DNA of 64,000 bases from Magicicada septendecula. Taxonomy: Eukaryota > Arthropoda > Insecta > Hemiptera > Cicadidae. Each line of letters opens with the position of its first letter. Within the stretch, counting starts at the first letter, position 1. Positions 48,219 through 62,862 of this stretch are shown here, in pieces. The stretch spans positions 692,530,268 through 692,594,267 of the forward strand of contig CM068367.1 of assembly GCA_034769895.1 (NCBI GenBank). Direction: 5' to 3'. Under the pieces are notes generated by a model. The model was given only the letters and a program-made list of their open reading frames with translations. It made no database searches and was not told the DNA's origin. Position numbers and translations under genes: made by a program.

Positions 48219-48713
48219 GTGAGCATTTATGTTAGGTTATTGTGTGTTGGGAATTGTGCAATTCTGGCGGCGGTATGTTACCAGAGATTGCCCCACCATA
48301 TTTCAGGCATTCTCCAGAAACTTTCGGTGTTAGATGGAGTAGATGAGGACAGGTTGTTGGTCTTTTTGGACCTGTTCCTGCAGTTGGCAGATTTCCCGGG
48401 TGTGTCGGATGAGGAGGTCTGGTCCCTTATATACCCGTATTGCCGGGGTTCATTGGCCGGTCTGGTCACCAACACTCTGCGTCGGGGCTGCAGTGTTGAC
48501 ACTTTCCTTGGGGAAGTGTTGGATTTCTTCATACCCCATCGACGACGTTCCCAGCTGAAGTTAGATTTATTCTATCGCCTACAGGCCAACGGAGAGTGCA
48601 CCTTAGATTGTGGTCCTGGAGATTATCAGTTTCCCCTGTTCTGGAAGGTTATCATGGAGAAAGTTAGAGAGTTGGAGAGTGCCCTTAGATTGTCGTGGTC
48701 TTGGAGTTCGTGA
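48219..48713 (+). pseudogene. gag-like fragment, copy 8 (short-leader type)
   Basis: It has Arg6 and LFLQ with two private changes, PHHISG and FLGEVL, shared only with copy 12, 14,852 bp downstream. Confidence 0.55.
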
Positions 48714-50848
48714 GATCGTCAGTTTCCCGTGTTCTAAAAGTAAGATGGAGAAGTTATGTCCTGTTGTTTCGTTGTTTATAGTGGTTGATTTTGATTTTTG
48801 AGTATTGTAGAGTCGGTCCATGCCACATTCCACGGTTGATTTCCCTGATGTTTTATTTTGGGTTGAGAGTTGTGTAGACTGAGGAGAAGTAAACCCCCCC
48901 CTGCTAGTTACGCTGCATTTGAAAAGGTAAGAGAAGGGATTGATGTTCGCGTGCCCTCTGCGCGGTCTTCTCTGCTTTGTGAATCGGGTCCGCCCACCCT
49001 AGTGTGGGGAGGTGGGCCAATCATGTGTCAAGGATTGATGATGCCTTGTTTGCTGCACGTGGCTGGTCGGTCCACGAGGTGGACGGTTCTCGAAGGGTAC
49101 TCGCATATCAAGGTTAGTAGCACCTTGTTGGCCTTCGGGCGTGAATATGTGAGTACCAGGGAGAGTTAGGTGGTGGTCACCGGAGAGGGTGAGGTGTTGG
49201 GGCGGTCCCGAGAGTTTGGCAGGGAGGAGAGGACTCGCGTGGGGGATGGTCGCAGTGTGGTAGAGATTTTCAGTCCTGGGAAGGGGGGGAATAGTGTCAT
49301 TGGTCCTGGTGGAAGAGTTTTGTTCCGTGATAGAAGTCTGTGGTCCTGGGTCTCAGTTGTTAGATTTAGGAGGCCTTGGTGGTCAATTCTCAGAGCTGGT
49401 ATCGGCGATTCTTTTCTTTCTCCTGTTCTGTTCTGTTCCTTATATCTGCATGCGGACCAGGGCCCGGCGAGCATGCAGGACGCACACTTACATCTTCTCT
49501 TTCAGACACACATTGACAGACTTACACCCCTTCCTTCTGCATCTTTCGTTTTCCTGAGTAACTGAACCCACCAAGTGCGTATTGAAACCTGGGATTTTCC
49601 AGGATTCCCACAGCCGTCGAGCTTGAGTACTGGTTTGATTTGGGTCAACCATGTTGCCCTTTTGGGGTGAGGGTGTGCCGTACTGGGTTCGGCATGTAGG
49701 CGATGTGTTTTTAAAACGAGCGGGCTTTGACGTCACGCGCGGCCGTTGCATCTCGTCGTCGTGGGCTATGCAGACTGTTTGTTGTGTAGCGATGATATCC
49801 AGTTGGCGCGCTCAGCTGTAATTGTGTATTCCTGCATCGGCGAGGTTTCGTGGTTAGACATTCACATCGAATCTTTCTCATTTCTATTTGAACCCTCAAC
49901 CAGGTCATCTGCTCTCGACTGACGGCACTCATTGGTTCAGGACTTCGTTGCTCTTCTAAATGAGTGGCTGAATAAAGTTCTGCTCCAGGTGCTCGAACAA
50001 GGGCGAGATGGGTGTCGGGTGTTGACGACCAACTGTCCACCCCCCTGGCAGAGACGACCCTTAAGCGATGATATGCCGTCAGTCGAGATCCACGCTTTCA
50101 GACACACTTATGACGCTACTCTGCCCCAGGACTCCTTAGTGCAACCGAGACACTACTGATCAGCCAAGGTTTGCTTAAGTGCACCGGACGATCCAGGTAG
50201 AACCATCCTATTTATTTCATACTATCTCAACTACACTGTGAATTCACGGAAGCTCCCAGAAGCACACTCATGAGGTTTTTTTTTACTGCTAAAATTTTGC
50301 ACAAACTCTCATGCTCAGTTCTGTGACTACATGTGTGAACCTTACATAATTAAGTCTAATGAAATCTATTATATCTTCTTATAATGTGTAAGAAAATTAC
50401 ACATACACACATATCCGCAGGCTCTGCTCTAAGTTCTACCTTTTATCGAATTAAAGCCATTCGAGAGTTAGTTATTTTCTGCTTTCATGTCATGCGGTCA
50501 TGGCAGAATTCCGGTCACAAGGGGGGCTGTCTGATGTCTTTAAGTGTCGAAACTATTTTCATGATCACATACGCATATTGCTTATTATGATTAAAGTGAT
50601 GGTTGATTATTATTTTGAGTCTCTGGTTTGGTTGGGGGCACTTACATTTTCCGGTGCTAATTACTTTGACATATTAATGATCCGTAACTGAGAATTACCT
50701 AATTGCCTTGTTATTTATATATAATTGTGTATTTATTTATTCTTGTTGAAAAGGGTTATTATGAGGGGTTTTGTACAGAAATGAGGGGTGTGTGTTATGT
50801 ATGTTGTGTATGTGCTTGTGTGTAATCGTCATTTTTTTGGGGGGGGAA

Positions 50849-51390
50849 TGTGTTATAAATTATGATATCATAAATGTGCTTACTAAGTTACTAAAAGGCT
50901 AGCCTATTTAAATTCTTTTTCTATACAACACTCAAGGATTAGTAATTTTCAATTTAACTTGTGAATAATATTCTTGCAACAATTAATTTGGACATAACGT
51001 GGCAGGATCTATACAATTTATAGTTAAACTTAACTTCACTCACATCTTATGCTGTAAAGAATATTGATATATTTATATATAATCCTGCAGTTGAATTTTA
51101 CTCTTTGTTGAATTTATAACTTGTCATGTCATGTAAGAGTTGCATGCTTAATAAAGTTCACGCTTGTTTGTTAATAGACTTTTTCATTTGCAAGTCCTGT
51201 CATTCACCTGGGGGGACATGTCTGTAATTGTAACTTAGGCCTTTGCACACTTTTGCCTCCTCTAGGTCCTCCACCTAGTTCTAATATTATGTCTCTCCCC
51301 TTTAAAAAAAAAAACTTACTAAAAATAAAATAAAATAAAATTCAAAAAAATTTTACAAAAAAAAACTTATAAAATAAAAGGGGGGTTTCA
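50849..51390 (+). repeat. LTR 8, followed by long leader
   Basis: 542 bp with the CTTACTAAAA variant and ACTCTTTGTTGAA in place of ACTCATTGTTGAA, the first part of which recurs in LTR 10. Confidence 0.75.
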
Positions 51391-52266
51391 AATGGTAGAT
51401 CAGAGCGTGGTTATGATTCTATGGATGTTGTAGATATTATTTCTGCTTTATTTTCTGAACTTTGGAAGTTTTAGAATCTGGGGACTTGCATTTATTTTCT
51501 TAAATGAAACTTGGTGTGGCTACAAGCATGTCAGCTGGTGTTGGGACTTGCAAATTATTTCAACATATTAGTTTTTGATCAGAGTCCAAGTGTTGAAATA
51601 AAAGCTAATTGTAATGTAACGGTTTAATAAAATGAATAATCAGAATAATAACATATTTTATAAAAATGAATAAGGGGTTGATTAAGTCTAAAATGATTTA
51701 ATATGTGTTAGTGTTTAAGTAATTATTTTGTGATGTTGAGTGTAAGGTAGGTTTTGGAAAGTGGTTATAAGCATGTGATTGATGGTTTTCAAAATGAATG
51801 TGAGCTGATGGATTTACTTGCGCATACTCTGGAGCTTAGACAGATTTTGAACATGAGGGGAGCCGTCAGTATTTGTTGATTTTGATTGGGACTTGTTAGG
51901 TGGAATAGACAACGTGTTTATAGCACCCGTTATGTAGTATTGGTTTATTGAGGGCGTTCCATTGCGGTATCGTGGATTATGAATGTGGTTATGGTCCGAC
52001 CAAACATCGTGGTGTTGATAGTTATATATTTTCGGATTATGTTGAATGTTATGTATACTTTGTGGATTGGATAGTGAGTCAGTTTTGTTGTTCTGTGTTG
52101 TGTTCTTTTCTGTCATTTTGAGTGGCTGTTTCTCTGCCATTCTTATACACCCATCTCGCCGCATCGCTAGAGCACTCTGGGGCGGCTCAAAGGAAGTATA
52201 GTACTTGAGCTTTTTTCTGATTCTCTGTCACTATGTTTTGTGAGCTAGATTTGTGTTAGGTGTTTC

Positions 52267-52761
52267 GTGAGCATTTATGTTTGGTTATTGTGTGTTGGGA
52301 ATTGTGCAATTCTGGCGGCGGTATGTTACCAGAGATTGCCCCACCCTATTTCAGGCATTCTCCAGAAACTTTCGGTGTTAGATGGAGTAGATGAGGACAG
52401 GTTGTTGGTCTTTTTGGACCTGGTCCTGCAGTTGGCAGATTTCCCGGGTGTGTCGGATGAGGAGGTCTGGTCCCTTATATACCCGTGTTGCCGGGGTTCA
52501 TTGGCCGGTCTGGTCACCAACACTCTGCGTCGGGGCTGCAGTGTTGACACTTTCCATGGGGAAGTGTTGGATTTCTTCATACCCCATCGACGACGTTCCC
52601 AGCTTAAGTTAGATTTATTCTATCGCCTACAGGCCAACGGAGAGTGCACCTTAGATTGTGGTCCTGGAGATTATCAGTTTCCCCTGTTCTGGAAGGTTAT
52701 TATGGAGAACGTTAGGGAGTTGGAGAGTGCCCTTAGATTGTCGTGGTCTTGGAGTTCGTGA
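52267..52761 (+). pseudogene. gag-like fragment, copy 9 (long-leader type)
   Basis: It has Trp6, LVLQ and PCCRG, with a unique MENVRE in place of MEKVRE close to the end. Confidence 0.55.
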
Positions 52762-54895
52762 GATCGTCAGTTTCCCCTGTTCTAAAAGTAAGATGGAGAA
52801 GTTATGTCCTGTTGTTTCGTTGTTTATAGTGGTTGATTTTGATTTTTGAGTATTGTAGAGTCGGTCCATGCCACATTCCACGGTTGATTTCCCTGATGTT
52901 TTATTTTGGGTTGAGAGTTGTGTAGACTGAGGTGAAGTAAACCCCCCCCTGCTAGTTACGCTGCATTTGAAAAGGTAAGAGAAGGGATTGATGTTCGCGT
53001 GCCCTCTGCGCGGTCTTCTCTGCTTTGTGAATCGGGTCCGCCCACCCTAGTGTGGGGAGGTGGGCCAATCATGTGTCAAGGATTGATGATGCCTTGTTTG
53101 CTGCACGTGGCTGGTCGGTCCACGAGGTGGACGGTTCTCGAAGGGTACTCGCATATCAAGGTTAGTAGCACCTTGTTGGCCTTCGGGCGTGAATATGTGA
53201 GTACCAGGGAGAGTTAGGTGGTGGTCACCGGAGAGGGTGAGGTGTTGGGGCGGTCCCGAGAGTTTGGCAGGGAGGAGAGGACTCGCGTGGGGGATGGTCG
53301 CAGTGTGGTAGAGATTTTCAGTCCTGGGAAGGGGGGGAATAGTGTCATTGGTCCTGGTGGAAGAGTTTTGTTCCGTGATAGAAGTCTGTGGTCCTGGGTC
53401 TCAGTTGTTAGATTTAGGAGGCCTTGGTGGTCAATTCTCAGAGCTGGTATCGGCGATTCTTTTCTTTCTCCTGTTCTGTTCTGTTCCTTATATCTGCATG
53501 CGGACCAGGGCCCGGCGAGCATGCAGGACGCACACTTACATCTTCTCTTTCAGACACACATTGACAGACTTACACCCCTTCCTTCTGCATCTTTCGTTTT
53601 CCTGAGTAACTGAACCCACCAAGTGCGAATTGAAACCTGGGATTTTCCAGGATTCCCACAGCCGTCGAGCTTGAGTACTGGTTTGATTTGGGTCAACCAT
53701 GTTGCCCTTTTGGGGTGAGGGTGTGCCGTACTGGGTTCGGCATGTAGGCGATGTGTTTTTAAAACGAGCGGGCTTTGACGTCACGCGCGGCCGTTGCATC
53801 TCGTCGTCGTGGGCTATGCAGACTGTTTGTTGTGTAGCGATGATATCCAGTTGGCGCGCTCAGCTGTAATTGTGTATTCCTGCATCGGCGAGGTTTCGTG
53901 GTTAGACATTCACATCGAATCTTTCTCATTTCTATTTGAACCCTCAACCAGGTCATCTGCTCTCGACTGACGGCACTCATTGGTTCAGGACTTCGTTGCT
54001 CTTCTAAATGAGTGGCTGAATAAAGTTCTGCTCCAGGTGCTCGAACAAGGGCGAGATGGGTGTCGGGTGTTGACGACCAACTGTCCACCCCCCTGGCAGA
54101 GACGACCCTTAAGCGATGATATGCCGTCAGTCGAGATCCACGCTTTCAGACACACTTATGACGCTACTCTGCCCCAGGACTCCTTAGTGCAACCGAGACA
54201 CTACTGATCAGCCAAGGTTTGCTTAAGTGCACCGGACGATCCAGGTAGAACCATCCTATTTATTTCATACTATCTCAACTACACTGTGAATTCACGGAAG
54301 CTCCCAGAAGCACACTCATGAGGTTTTTTTTTACTGCTAAAATTTTGCACAAACTCTCATGCTCAGTTCTGTGACTACATGTGTGAACCTTACATAATTA
54401 AGTCTAATGAAATCTATTATATCTTCTTATAATGTGTAAGAAAATTACACATACACACATATCCGCAGGCTCTGCTCTAAGTTCTACCTTTTATCGAATT
54501 AAAGCCATTCGAGAGTTAGTTATTTTCTGCTTTCATGTCATGCGGTCATGGCAGAATTCCGGTCACAAGGGGGGCTGTCTGATGTCTTTAAGTGTCGAAA
54601 CTATTTTCATGATCACATACGCATATTGCTTATTATGATTAAAGTGATGGTTGATTATTATTTTGAGTCTCTGGTTTGGTTGGGGGCACTTACATTTTCC
54701 GGTGCTAATTACTTTGACATATTAATGATCCGTAACTGAGAATTACCTAATTGCCTTGTTATTTATATATAATTGTGTATTTATTTATTCTTGTTGAAAA
54801 GGGTTATTATGAGGGGTTTTGTACAGAAATGAGGGGTGTGTGTTATGTATGTTGTGTATGTGCTTGTGTGTAATCGTCATTTTTTTGGGGGGGAA

Positions 54896-55439
54896 TGTGT
54901 TATAAATTATGATATCATAAATGTGCTTACTAAGTTACTAAAAGGCTAGCCTATTTAAATTCTTTTTCTATACAACACTCAAGGATTAGTAATTTTCAAT
55001 TTAACTTGTGAATAATATTCTTGCAACAATTAATTTGGACATAACGTGGCAGGATCTATACAATTTATAGTTAAACTTAACTTCACTCACATCTTATGCT
55101 GTAAAGAATATTGATATATTTATATATAATCCTGCAGTTGAATTTTACTCATTGTTGAATTTATAACTTGTCATGTCATGTAAGAGTTGCATGCTTAATA
55201 AAGTTCACGCTTGTTTGTTAATAGACTTTTTCACTTGCAAGTCCTGTCATTCACCTGGGGGGACATGTCTGTAATTGTAACTTAGGCCTTTGCACACTTT
55301 TGCCTCCTCGAGGTCCTCCACCTAGTTCTAATATTATGTCTCTCCCCTTCAAAAAAAAAAAAACTTAATAAAAATAAAATAAAATAAAATTAAAAAAAAA
55401 TTTACAAAAGAAAACTTATAAAATAAAAGGGGGGTTTCA
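54896..55439 (+). repeat. LTR 9, followed by short leader
   Basis: 544 bp, the most divergent A-rich tract of the set (CCCCTTCAAAAAAAA and TTTACAAAAGAAAAC). The primer site reads TGGTATAGCAGAGCGTGG. Confidence 0.75.
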
Positions 55440-55647
55440 AATGGTATAGCAGAGCGTGGTTATGATTCTATGGATGTTGTAGATATTATTTCTGCTTTAT
55501 TTTTCTGAACTTTGGAAGTTTTAGAATCTGGGGACTTGCATTTATTTTCTTAAATGAAACTTAAGGCTCAAAGGAAGTATAGTACTTGAGTTTTTTTCGG
55601 ATTCTTTGTCACTATGTTTTGTGAGTTAGATTTGTGTTAGGTGTTTC

Positions 55648-56142
55648 GTGAGCATTTATGTTAGGTTATTGTGTGTTGGGAATTGTGCAATTCTGGCGGC
55701 GGTATGTTACCAGAGATTGCCCCACCCTATTTCAGGCATTCTCCAGAAACTTTCGGTGTTAGATGGAGTAGATGAGGACAGGTTGTTGGTCTTTTTGGAC
55801 CTGTTCCTGCAGTTGGCAGATTTCCCGGGTGTGTCGGATGAGGAGGTCTGGTCCCTTATATACCCGTATTGCCGGGGTTCATTGGCCGGTCTGGTCACCA
55901 ACACTCTGCGTCGCGGCTGTAGTGTTGACACTTTCCATGGGGAAGTGTTGGATTTCTTCATACCCCATCGACGACGTTCCCAGCTTAAGTTAGATTTATT
56001 CTATCGCCTACAGGCCAACGGAGAGTGCACCTTAGATTGTGGTCCTGGAGATTATCAGTTTCCCCTGTTCTGGAAGGTTATCATGGAGAAAGTTAGAGAG
56101 TTGGAGAGTGCCCTTAGATTGTCGTGGTCTTGGAGTTCGTGA
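55648..56142 (+). pseudogene. gag-like fragment, copy 10 (short-leader type)
   Basis: It has Arg6 and LFLQ and is otherwise the consensus protein. Private silent changes (CGCGGCTGTAGT in place of CGGGGCTGCAGT) lie near 55912. Confidence 0.55.
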
Positions 56143-58276
56143 GATCGTCAGTTTCCCCTGTTCTAAAAGTAAGATGGAGAAGTTATGTCCTGTTGTTTCG
56201 TTGTTTATAGTGGTTGATTTTGATTTTTGAGTATTGTAGAGTCGGTCCATGCCACATTCCACGGTTGATTTCCCTGATGTTTTATTTTGGGTTGAGAGTT
56301 GTGTAGACTGAGGAGAAGTAAACCCCCCCCTACTATTTACGCTGCATTTGAAAAGGTAAGAGAAGGGATTGATGTTCGCGTGCCCTCTGCGCGGTCTTCT
56401 CTGCTTTGTGAATCGGGTCCGCCCACCCTAGTGTGGGGAGGTGGGCCAATCATGTGTCAAGGATTGATGATGCCTTGTTTGCTGCACGTGGCTGGTCGGT
56501 CCACGAGGTGGACGGTTCTCGAAGGGTACTCGCATATCAAGGTTAGTAGCACCTTGTTGGCCTTCGGGCGTGAATATGTGAGTACCAGGGAGAGTTAGGT
56601 GGTGGTCACCGGAGAGGGTGAGGTGTTGGGGCGGTCCCGAGAGTTTGGCAGGGAGGAGAGGACTCGCGTGGGGGATGGTCGCAGTGTGGTAGAGATTTTC
56701 AGTCCTGGGAAGGGGGGGAATAGTGTCATTGGTCCTGGTGGAAGAGTTTTGTTCCGTGATAGAAGTCTGTGGTCCTGGGTCTCAGTTGTTAGATTTAGGA
56801 GGCCTTGGTGGTCAATTCTCAGAGCTGGTATCGGCGATTCTTTTCTTTCTCCTGTTCTGTTCTGTTCCTTATATCTGCATGCGGACCAGGGCCCGGCGAG
56901 CATGCAGGACGCACACTTACATCTTCTCTTTCAGACACACATTGACAGACTTACACCCCTTCCTTCTGCATCTTTCGTTTTCCTGAGTAACTGAACCCAC
57001 CAAGTGCGAATTGGAACCTGGGATTTTCCAGGATTCCCACAGCCGTCGAGCTTGAGTACTGGTTTGATTTGGGTCAACCATGTTGCCCTTTTGGGGTGAG
57101 GGTGTGCCGTACTGGGTTCGGCATGTAGGCGATGTGTTTTTAAAACGAGCGGGCTTTGACGTCACGCTTGGCCGTTGCATCTCGTCGTCGTGGGCTATGC
57201 AGACTGTTTGTTGTGTAGCGATGATATCCAGTTGGCGCGCTCAGCTGTAATTGTGTATTCCTGCATCGGCGAGGTTTCGTGGTTAGACATTCACATCGAA
57301 TCTTTCTCATTTCTATTTGAACCCTCAACCAGGTCATCTGCTCTCGACTGACGGCACTCATTGGTTCAGGACTTCGTTGCTCTTCTAAATGAGTGGCTGA
57401 ATAAAGTTCTGCTCCAGGTGCTCGAACAAGGGCGAGATGGGTGTCGGGTGTTGACGACCAACTGTCCACCCCCCTGGCAGAGACGACCCTTAAGCGATGA
57501 TATGCCGTCAGTCGAGATCCACGCTTTCAGACACACTTATGACGCTACTCTGCCCCAGGACTCCTTAGTGCAACCGAGACACTACTGATCAGCCAAGGTT
57601 TGCTTAAGTGCACCGGACGATCCAGGTAGAACCATCCTATTTATTTCATACTATCTCAACTACACTGTGAATTCACGGAAGCTCCCAGAAGCACACTCAT
57701 GAGGTTTTTTTTACTGCTAAAATTTTGCACAAACTCTCATGCTCAGTTCTGTGACTACATGTGTGAACCTTACATAATTAAGTCTAATGAAATCTATTAT
57801 ATCTTCTTATAATGTGTAAGAAAATTACACATACACACATATCCGCAGGCTCTGCTCTAAGTTCTACCTTTTATCGAATTAAAGCCATTCGAGAGTTAGT
57901 TATTTTCTGCTTTCATGTCATGCGGTCATGGCAGAATTCCGGTCACAAGGGGGGCTGTCTGATGTCTTTAAGTGTCGAAACTATTTTCATGATCACATAC
58001 GCATATTGCTTATTATGATTAAAGTGATGGTTGATTATTATTTTGAGTCTCTGGTTTGGTTGGGGGCACTTACATTTTCCGGTGCTAATTACTTTGACAT
58101 ATTAATGATCCGTAACTGAGAATTACCTAATTGCCTTGTTATTTATATATAATTGTGTATTTATTTATTCTTGTTGAAAAGGGTTATTATGAGGGGTTTT
58201 GTACAGAAATGAGGGGTGTGTGTTATGTATGTTGTGTATGTGCTTGTGTGTAATCGTCATTTTTTGGGGGGGGGAA

Positions 58277-58818
58277 TGTGTTATAAATTATGATATCATA
58301 AATGTGCTTACTAAGTTACTAAAAGGCTAGCCTATTTAAATTCTTTTTCTATACAACACTCAAGGATTAGTAATTTTCAATTTAACTTGTGAATAATATT
58401 CTTGCAACAATTAATTTGGACATAACGTGGCAGGATCTATACAATTTATAGTTAAACTTAACTTCACTCACATCTTATGCTGTAAAGAATATTGATATAT
58501 TTATATATAATCCTGCAGTTGAATTTTACTCTTTGTTTAATTTATAACTTGTCATGTCATGTAAGAGTTGCATGCTTAATAAAGTTCACGCTTGTTTGTT
58601 AATAGACTTTTTCATTTGCAAGTCCTGTCATTCACCTGGGGGGACATGTCTGTAATTGTAACTTAGGCCTTTGCACACTTTTGCCTCCTCTAGGTCCTCC
58701 ACCTAGTTCTAATATTATGTCTCTCCCCTTTAAAAAAAAAAACTTACTAAAAATAAAATAAAATAAAATTCAAAAAAATTTTACAAAAAAAAACTTATAA
58801 AATAAAAGGGGGGTTTCA
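58277..58818 (+). repeat. LTR 10, followed by long leader
   Basis: 542 bp with the CTTACTAAAA variant and ACTCTTTGTTTAAT, a further step from LTR 8. Confidence 0.75.
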
Positions 58819-59694
58819 AATGGTAGATCAGAGCGTGGTTATGATTCTATGGATGTTGTAGATATTATTTCTGCTTTATTTTTCTGAACTTTGGAAGTTT
58901 TAGAATCTGGGGACTTGCATTTATTTTCTTAAATGAAACTTGGTGTGGCTACAAGCATGTCAGCTGGTGTTGGGACTTGCAAATTATTTCAACATATTAG
59001 TTTTTGATCAGAGTCCAAGTGTTGAAATAAAAGCTAATTGTAATGTAACGGTTTAATAAAATGAATAATCAGAATAATAACATATTTTATAAAAATGAAT
59101 AAGGGGTTGATTAAGTCTAAAATGATTTAATATGTGTTAGTGTTTAAGTAATTATTTTGTGATGTTGAGTGTAAGGTAGGTTTTGGAAAGTGGTTATAAG
59201 CATGTGATTGATGGTTTTCAAAATGAATGTGAGCTGATGGATTTACTTGCGCATACTCTGGAGCTTAGACAGATTTTGAACATGAGGGGAGCCGTCAGTA
59301 CTTGTTGATTTTGATTGGGACTTGTTAGGTGGAATAGACAACGTGTTTATAGCACCCGTTATGTAGTATTGGTTTATTGAGGGCGTTCCATTGCGGTATC
59401 GTGGATTATGAATGTGGTTATGGTCCGACCAAACATCGTGGTGTTGATAGTTATATATTTTCGGATTATGTTGAATGTTATGTATACTTTGTGGATTGGA
59501 TAGTGAGTCAGTTTTGTTGTTCTGTGTTGTGTTCTTTTCTGTCATTTTGAGTGGCTGTTTCTCTGCCATTCTTATACAACCATCTCGCCGCATCGCTAGA
59601 GCACTCTGGGGCGGCTCAAAGGAAGTATAGTACTTGAGTTTTTTCTGATTCTTTGTCACTATGTTTTGTGAGTTAGATTTGTGTTAGGTGTTTC

Positions 59695-60189
59695 GTGAGC
59701 ATTTATGTTTGGTTATTGTGTGTTGGGAATTGTGCAATTCTGGCGGCGGTATGTTACCAGAGATTGCCCCACCCTATTTCAGGCATTCTCCAGAAACTTT
59801 CGGTGTTAGATGGAGTAGATGAGGACAGGTTGTTGGTCTTTTTGGACCTGGTCCATCAGTTGGCAGATTTCCCGGGTGTGTCGGATGAGGAGGTCTGGTC
59901 CCTTATATACCCGTATTGCCGGGGTTCATTGGCCGGTCTGGTCACCAACACTCTGCGTCGGGGCTGCAGTGTTGACACTTTCCATGGGGAAGTGTTGGAT
60001 TTCTTCATACCCCATCGACGACGTTCCCAGCTGAAGTTAGATTTATTCTATCGCCTACAGGCCAACGGAGAGTGCACCTTAGATTGTGGTCCTGGAGATT
60101 ATCAGTTTCCCCTGTTCTGGAAGGTTATCATGGAGAAAGTTAGAGAGTTGGAGAGTGCCCTTAGATTGTCGTGGTCTTGGAGTTCGTGA
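59695..60189 (+). pseudogene. gag-like fragment, copy 11 (long-leader type)
   Basis: It has Trp6 and the LVHQ variant of copy 7, but PYCRG where copy 7 has PCCRG. It lies 14,854 bp from copy 7. Confidence 0.55.
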
Positions 60190-62321
60190 GATCGTCAGTT
60201 TCCCGTGTTCTAAAAGTAAGATGGAGAAGTTATGTCCTGTTGTTTCGTTGTTTATAGTGGTTGATTTTGATTTTTGAGTATTGTAGAGTCGGTCCATGCC
60301 ACATTCCACAGTTGATTTCCCTGATGTTTTATTTTGGGTTGAGAGTTGTGTAGACTGAGGAGAAGTAAACCCCCCCCTGCTAGTTACGCTGCATTTGAAA
60401 AGGTAAGAGAAGGGATTGATGTTCGCGTGCCCTCTGCGCGGTCTTCTCTGCTTTGTGAATCGGGTCCGCCCACCCTAGTGTGGGGAGGTGGGCCAATCAT
60501 GTGTCAAGGATTGATGATGCCTTGTTTGCTGCACGTGGCTGGTCGGTCCACGAGGTGGACGGTTCTCGAAGGGTACTCGCATATCAAGGTTAGTAGCACC
60601 TTGTTGGCCTTCGGGCGTGAATATGTGAGTACCAGGGAGAGTTAGGTGGTGGTCACCGGAGAGGGTGAGGTGTTGGGGCGGTCCCGAGAGTTTGGCAGGG
60701 AGGAGAGGACTCGCGTGGGGGATGGTCGCAGTGTGGTAGAGATTTTCAGTCCTGGGAAGGGGGGGAATAGTGTCATTGGTCCTGGTGGAAGAGTTTTGTT
60801 CCGTGATAGAAGTCTGTGGTCCTGGGTCTCAGTTGTTAGATTTAGGAGGCCTTGGTGGTCAATTCTCAGAGCTGGTATCGGCGATTCTTTTCTTTCTCCT
60901 GTTCTGTTCTGTTCCTTATATCTGCATGCGGACCAGGGCCCGGCGAGCATGCAGGACGCACACTTACATCTTCTCTTTCAGACACACGTTGACAGACTTA
61001 CACCCCTTCCTTCTGCATCTTTCGTTTTCCTGAGTAACTGAACCCACCAAGTGCGAATTGAAACCTGGGATTTTCCAGGATTCCCACAGCCGTCGAGCTT
61101 GAGTACTGGTTTGATTTGGGTCAACCATGTTGCCCTTTTGGGGTGAGGGTGTGCCGTACTGGGTTCGGCATGTAGGCGATGTGTTTTTAAAACGAGCGGG
61201 CTTTGACGTCACGCTTGGCCGTTGCATCTCGTCGTCGTGGGCTATGCAGACTGTTTGTTGTGTAGCGATGATATCCAGTTGGCGCGCTCAGCTGTAATTG
61301 TGTATTCCTGCATCGGCGAGGTTTCGTGGTTAGACATTCACATCGAATCTTTCTCATTTCTATTTGAACCCTCAACCAGGTCATCTGCTCTCGACTGACG
61401 GCACTCATTGGTTCAGGACTTCGTTGCTCTTCTAAATGAGTGGCTGAATAAAGTTCTGCTCCAGGTGCTCGAACAAGGGCGAGATGGGTGTCGGGTGTTG
61501 ACGACCAACTGTCCACCCCCCTGGCAGAGACGACCCTTAAGCGATGATATGCCGTCAGTCGAGATCCACGCTTTCAGACACACTTATGACGCTACTCTGC
61601 CCCAGGACTCCTTAGTGCAACCGAGACACTACTGATCAGCCAAGGTTTGCTTAAGTGCACCGGACGATCCAGGTAGAACCATCCTATTTATTTCATACTA
61701 TCTCAACTACACTGTGAATTCACGGAAGCTCCCAGAAGCACACTCATGAGGTTTTTTTTTACTGCTAAAATTTTGCACAAACTCTCATGCTCAGTTCTGT
61801 GACTACATGTGTGAACCTTACATAATTAAGTCTAATGAAATCTATTATATCTTCTTATAATGTGTAAGAAAATTACACATACACACATATCCGCAGGCTC
61901 TGCTCTAAGTTCTACCTTTTATCGAATTAAAGCCATTCGAGAGTTAGTTATTTTCTGCTTTCATGTCATGCGGTCATGGCAGAATTCCGGTCACAAGGGG
62001 GGCTGTCTGATGTCTTTAAGTGTCGAAACTATTTTCATGATCACATACGCATATTGCTTATTATGATTAAAGTGATGGTTGATTATTATTTTGAGTCTCT
62101 GGTTTGGTTGGGGGCACTTACATTTTCCGGTGCTAATTACTTTGACATATTAATGATCCGTAACTGAGAATTACCTAATTGCCTTGTTATTTATATATAA
62201 TTGTGTATTTATTTATTCTTGTTGAAAAGGGTTATTATGAGGGGTTTTGTACAGAAATGAGGGGTGTGTGTTATGTATGTTGTGTATGTGCTTGTGTAAT
62301 CGTAATTTTTTTGGGGGGGAA

Positions 62322-62862
62322 TGTGTTATAAATTATGATATCATAAATGTGCTTACTAAGTTACTAAAAGGCTAGCCTATTTAAATTCTTTTTCTATACA
62401 ACACTCAAGGATTAGTAATTTTCAATTTAACTTGTGAATAATATTCTTGCAACAATTAATTTGGACATAACGTGGCAGGATCTATACAATTTATAGTTAA
62501 ACTTAACTTCACTCACATCTTATGCTGTAAAGAATATTGATATATTTATATATAATCCTGCAGTTGAATTTTACTCATTGTTGAATTTATAACTTGTCAT
62601 GTCATGTAAGAGTTGCATGCTTAATAAAGTTCACGCTTGTTTGTTAATAGACTTTTTCATTTGCAAGTCCTGTCATTCACCTGGGGGGACATGTCTGTAA
62701 TTGTAACTTAGGCCTTTGCACACTTTTGCCTCCTCTAGGTCCTCCACCTAGTTCTAATATTATGTCTCTCCCCTTTAAAAAAAAAAACTTAATAAAATAA
62801 AATAAAATAGAATTCAAAAAAATTTACAAAAAAAAAACTTATAAAATAAAAGGGGGGTTTCA
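62322..62862 (+). repeat. LTR 11, followed by short leader
   Basis: 541 bp with the ATAGAATTC variant. Close to LTR 7 but with small A-tract differences, and the preceding interior has GTGTAATCG where LTR 7 is preceded by GTGTGTAATCG. Confidence 0.75.
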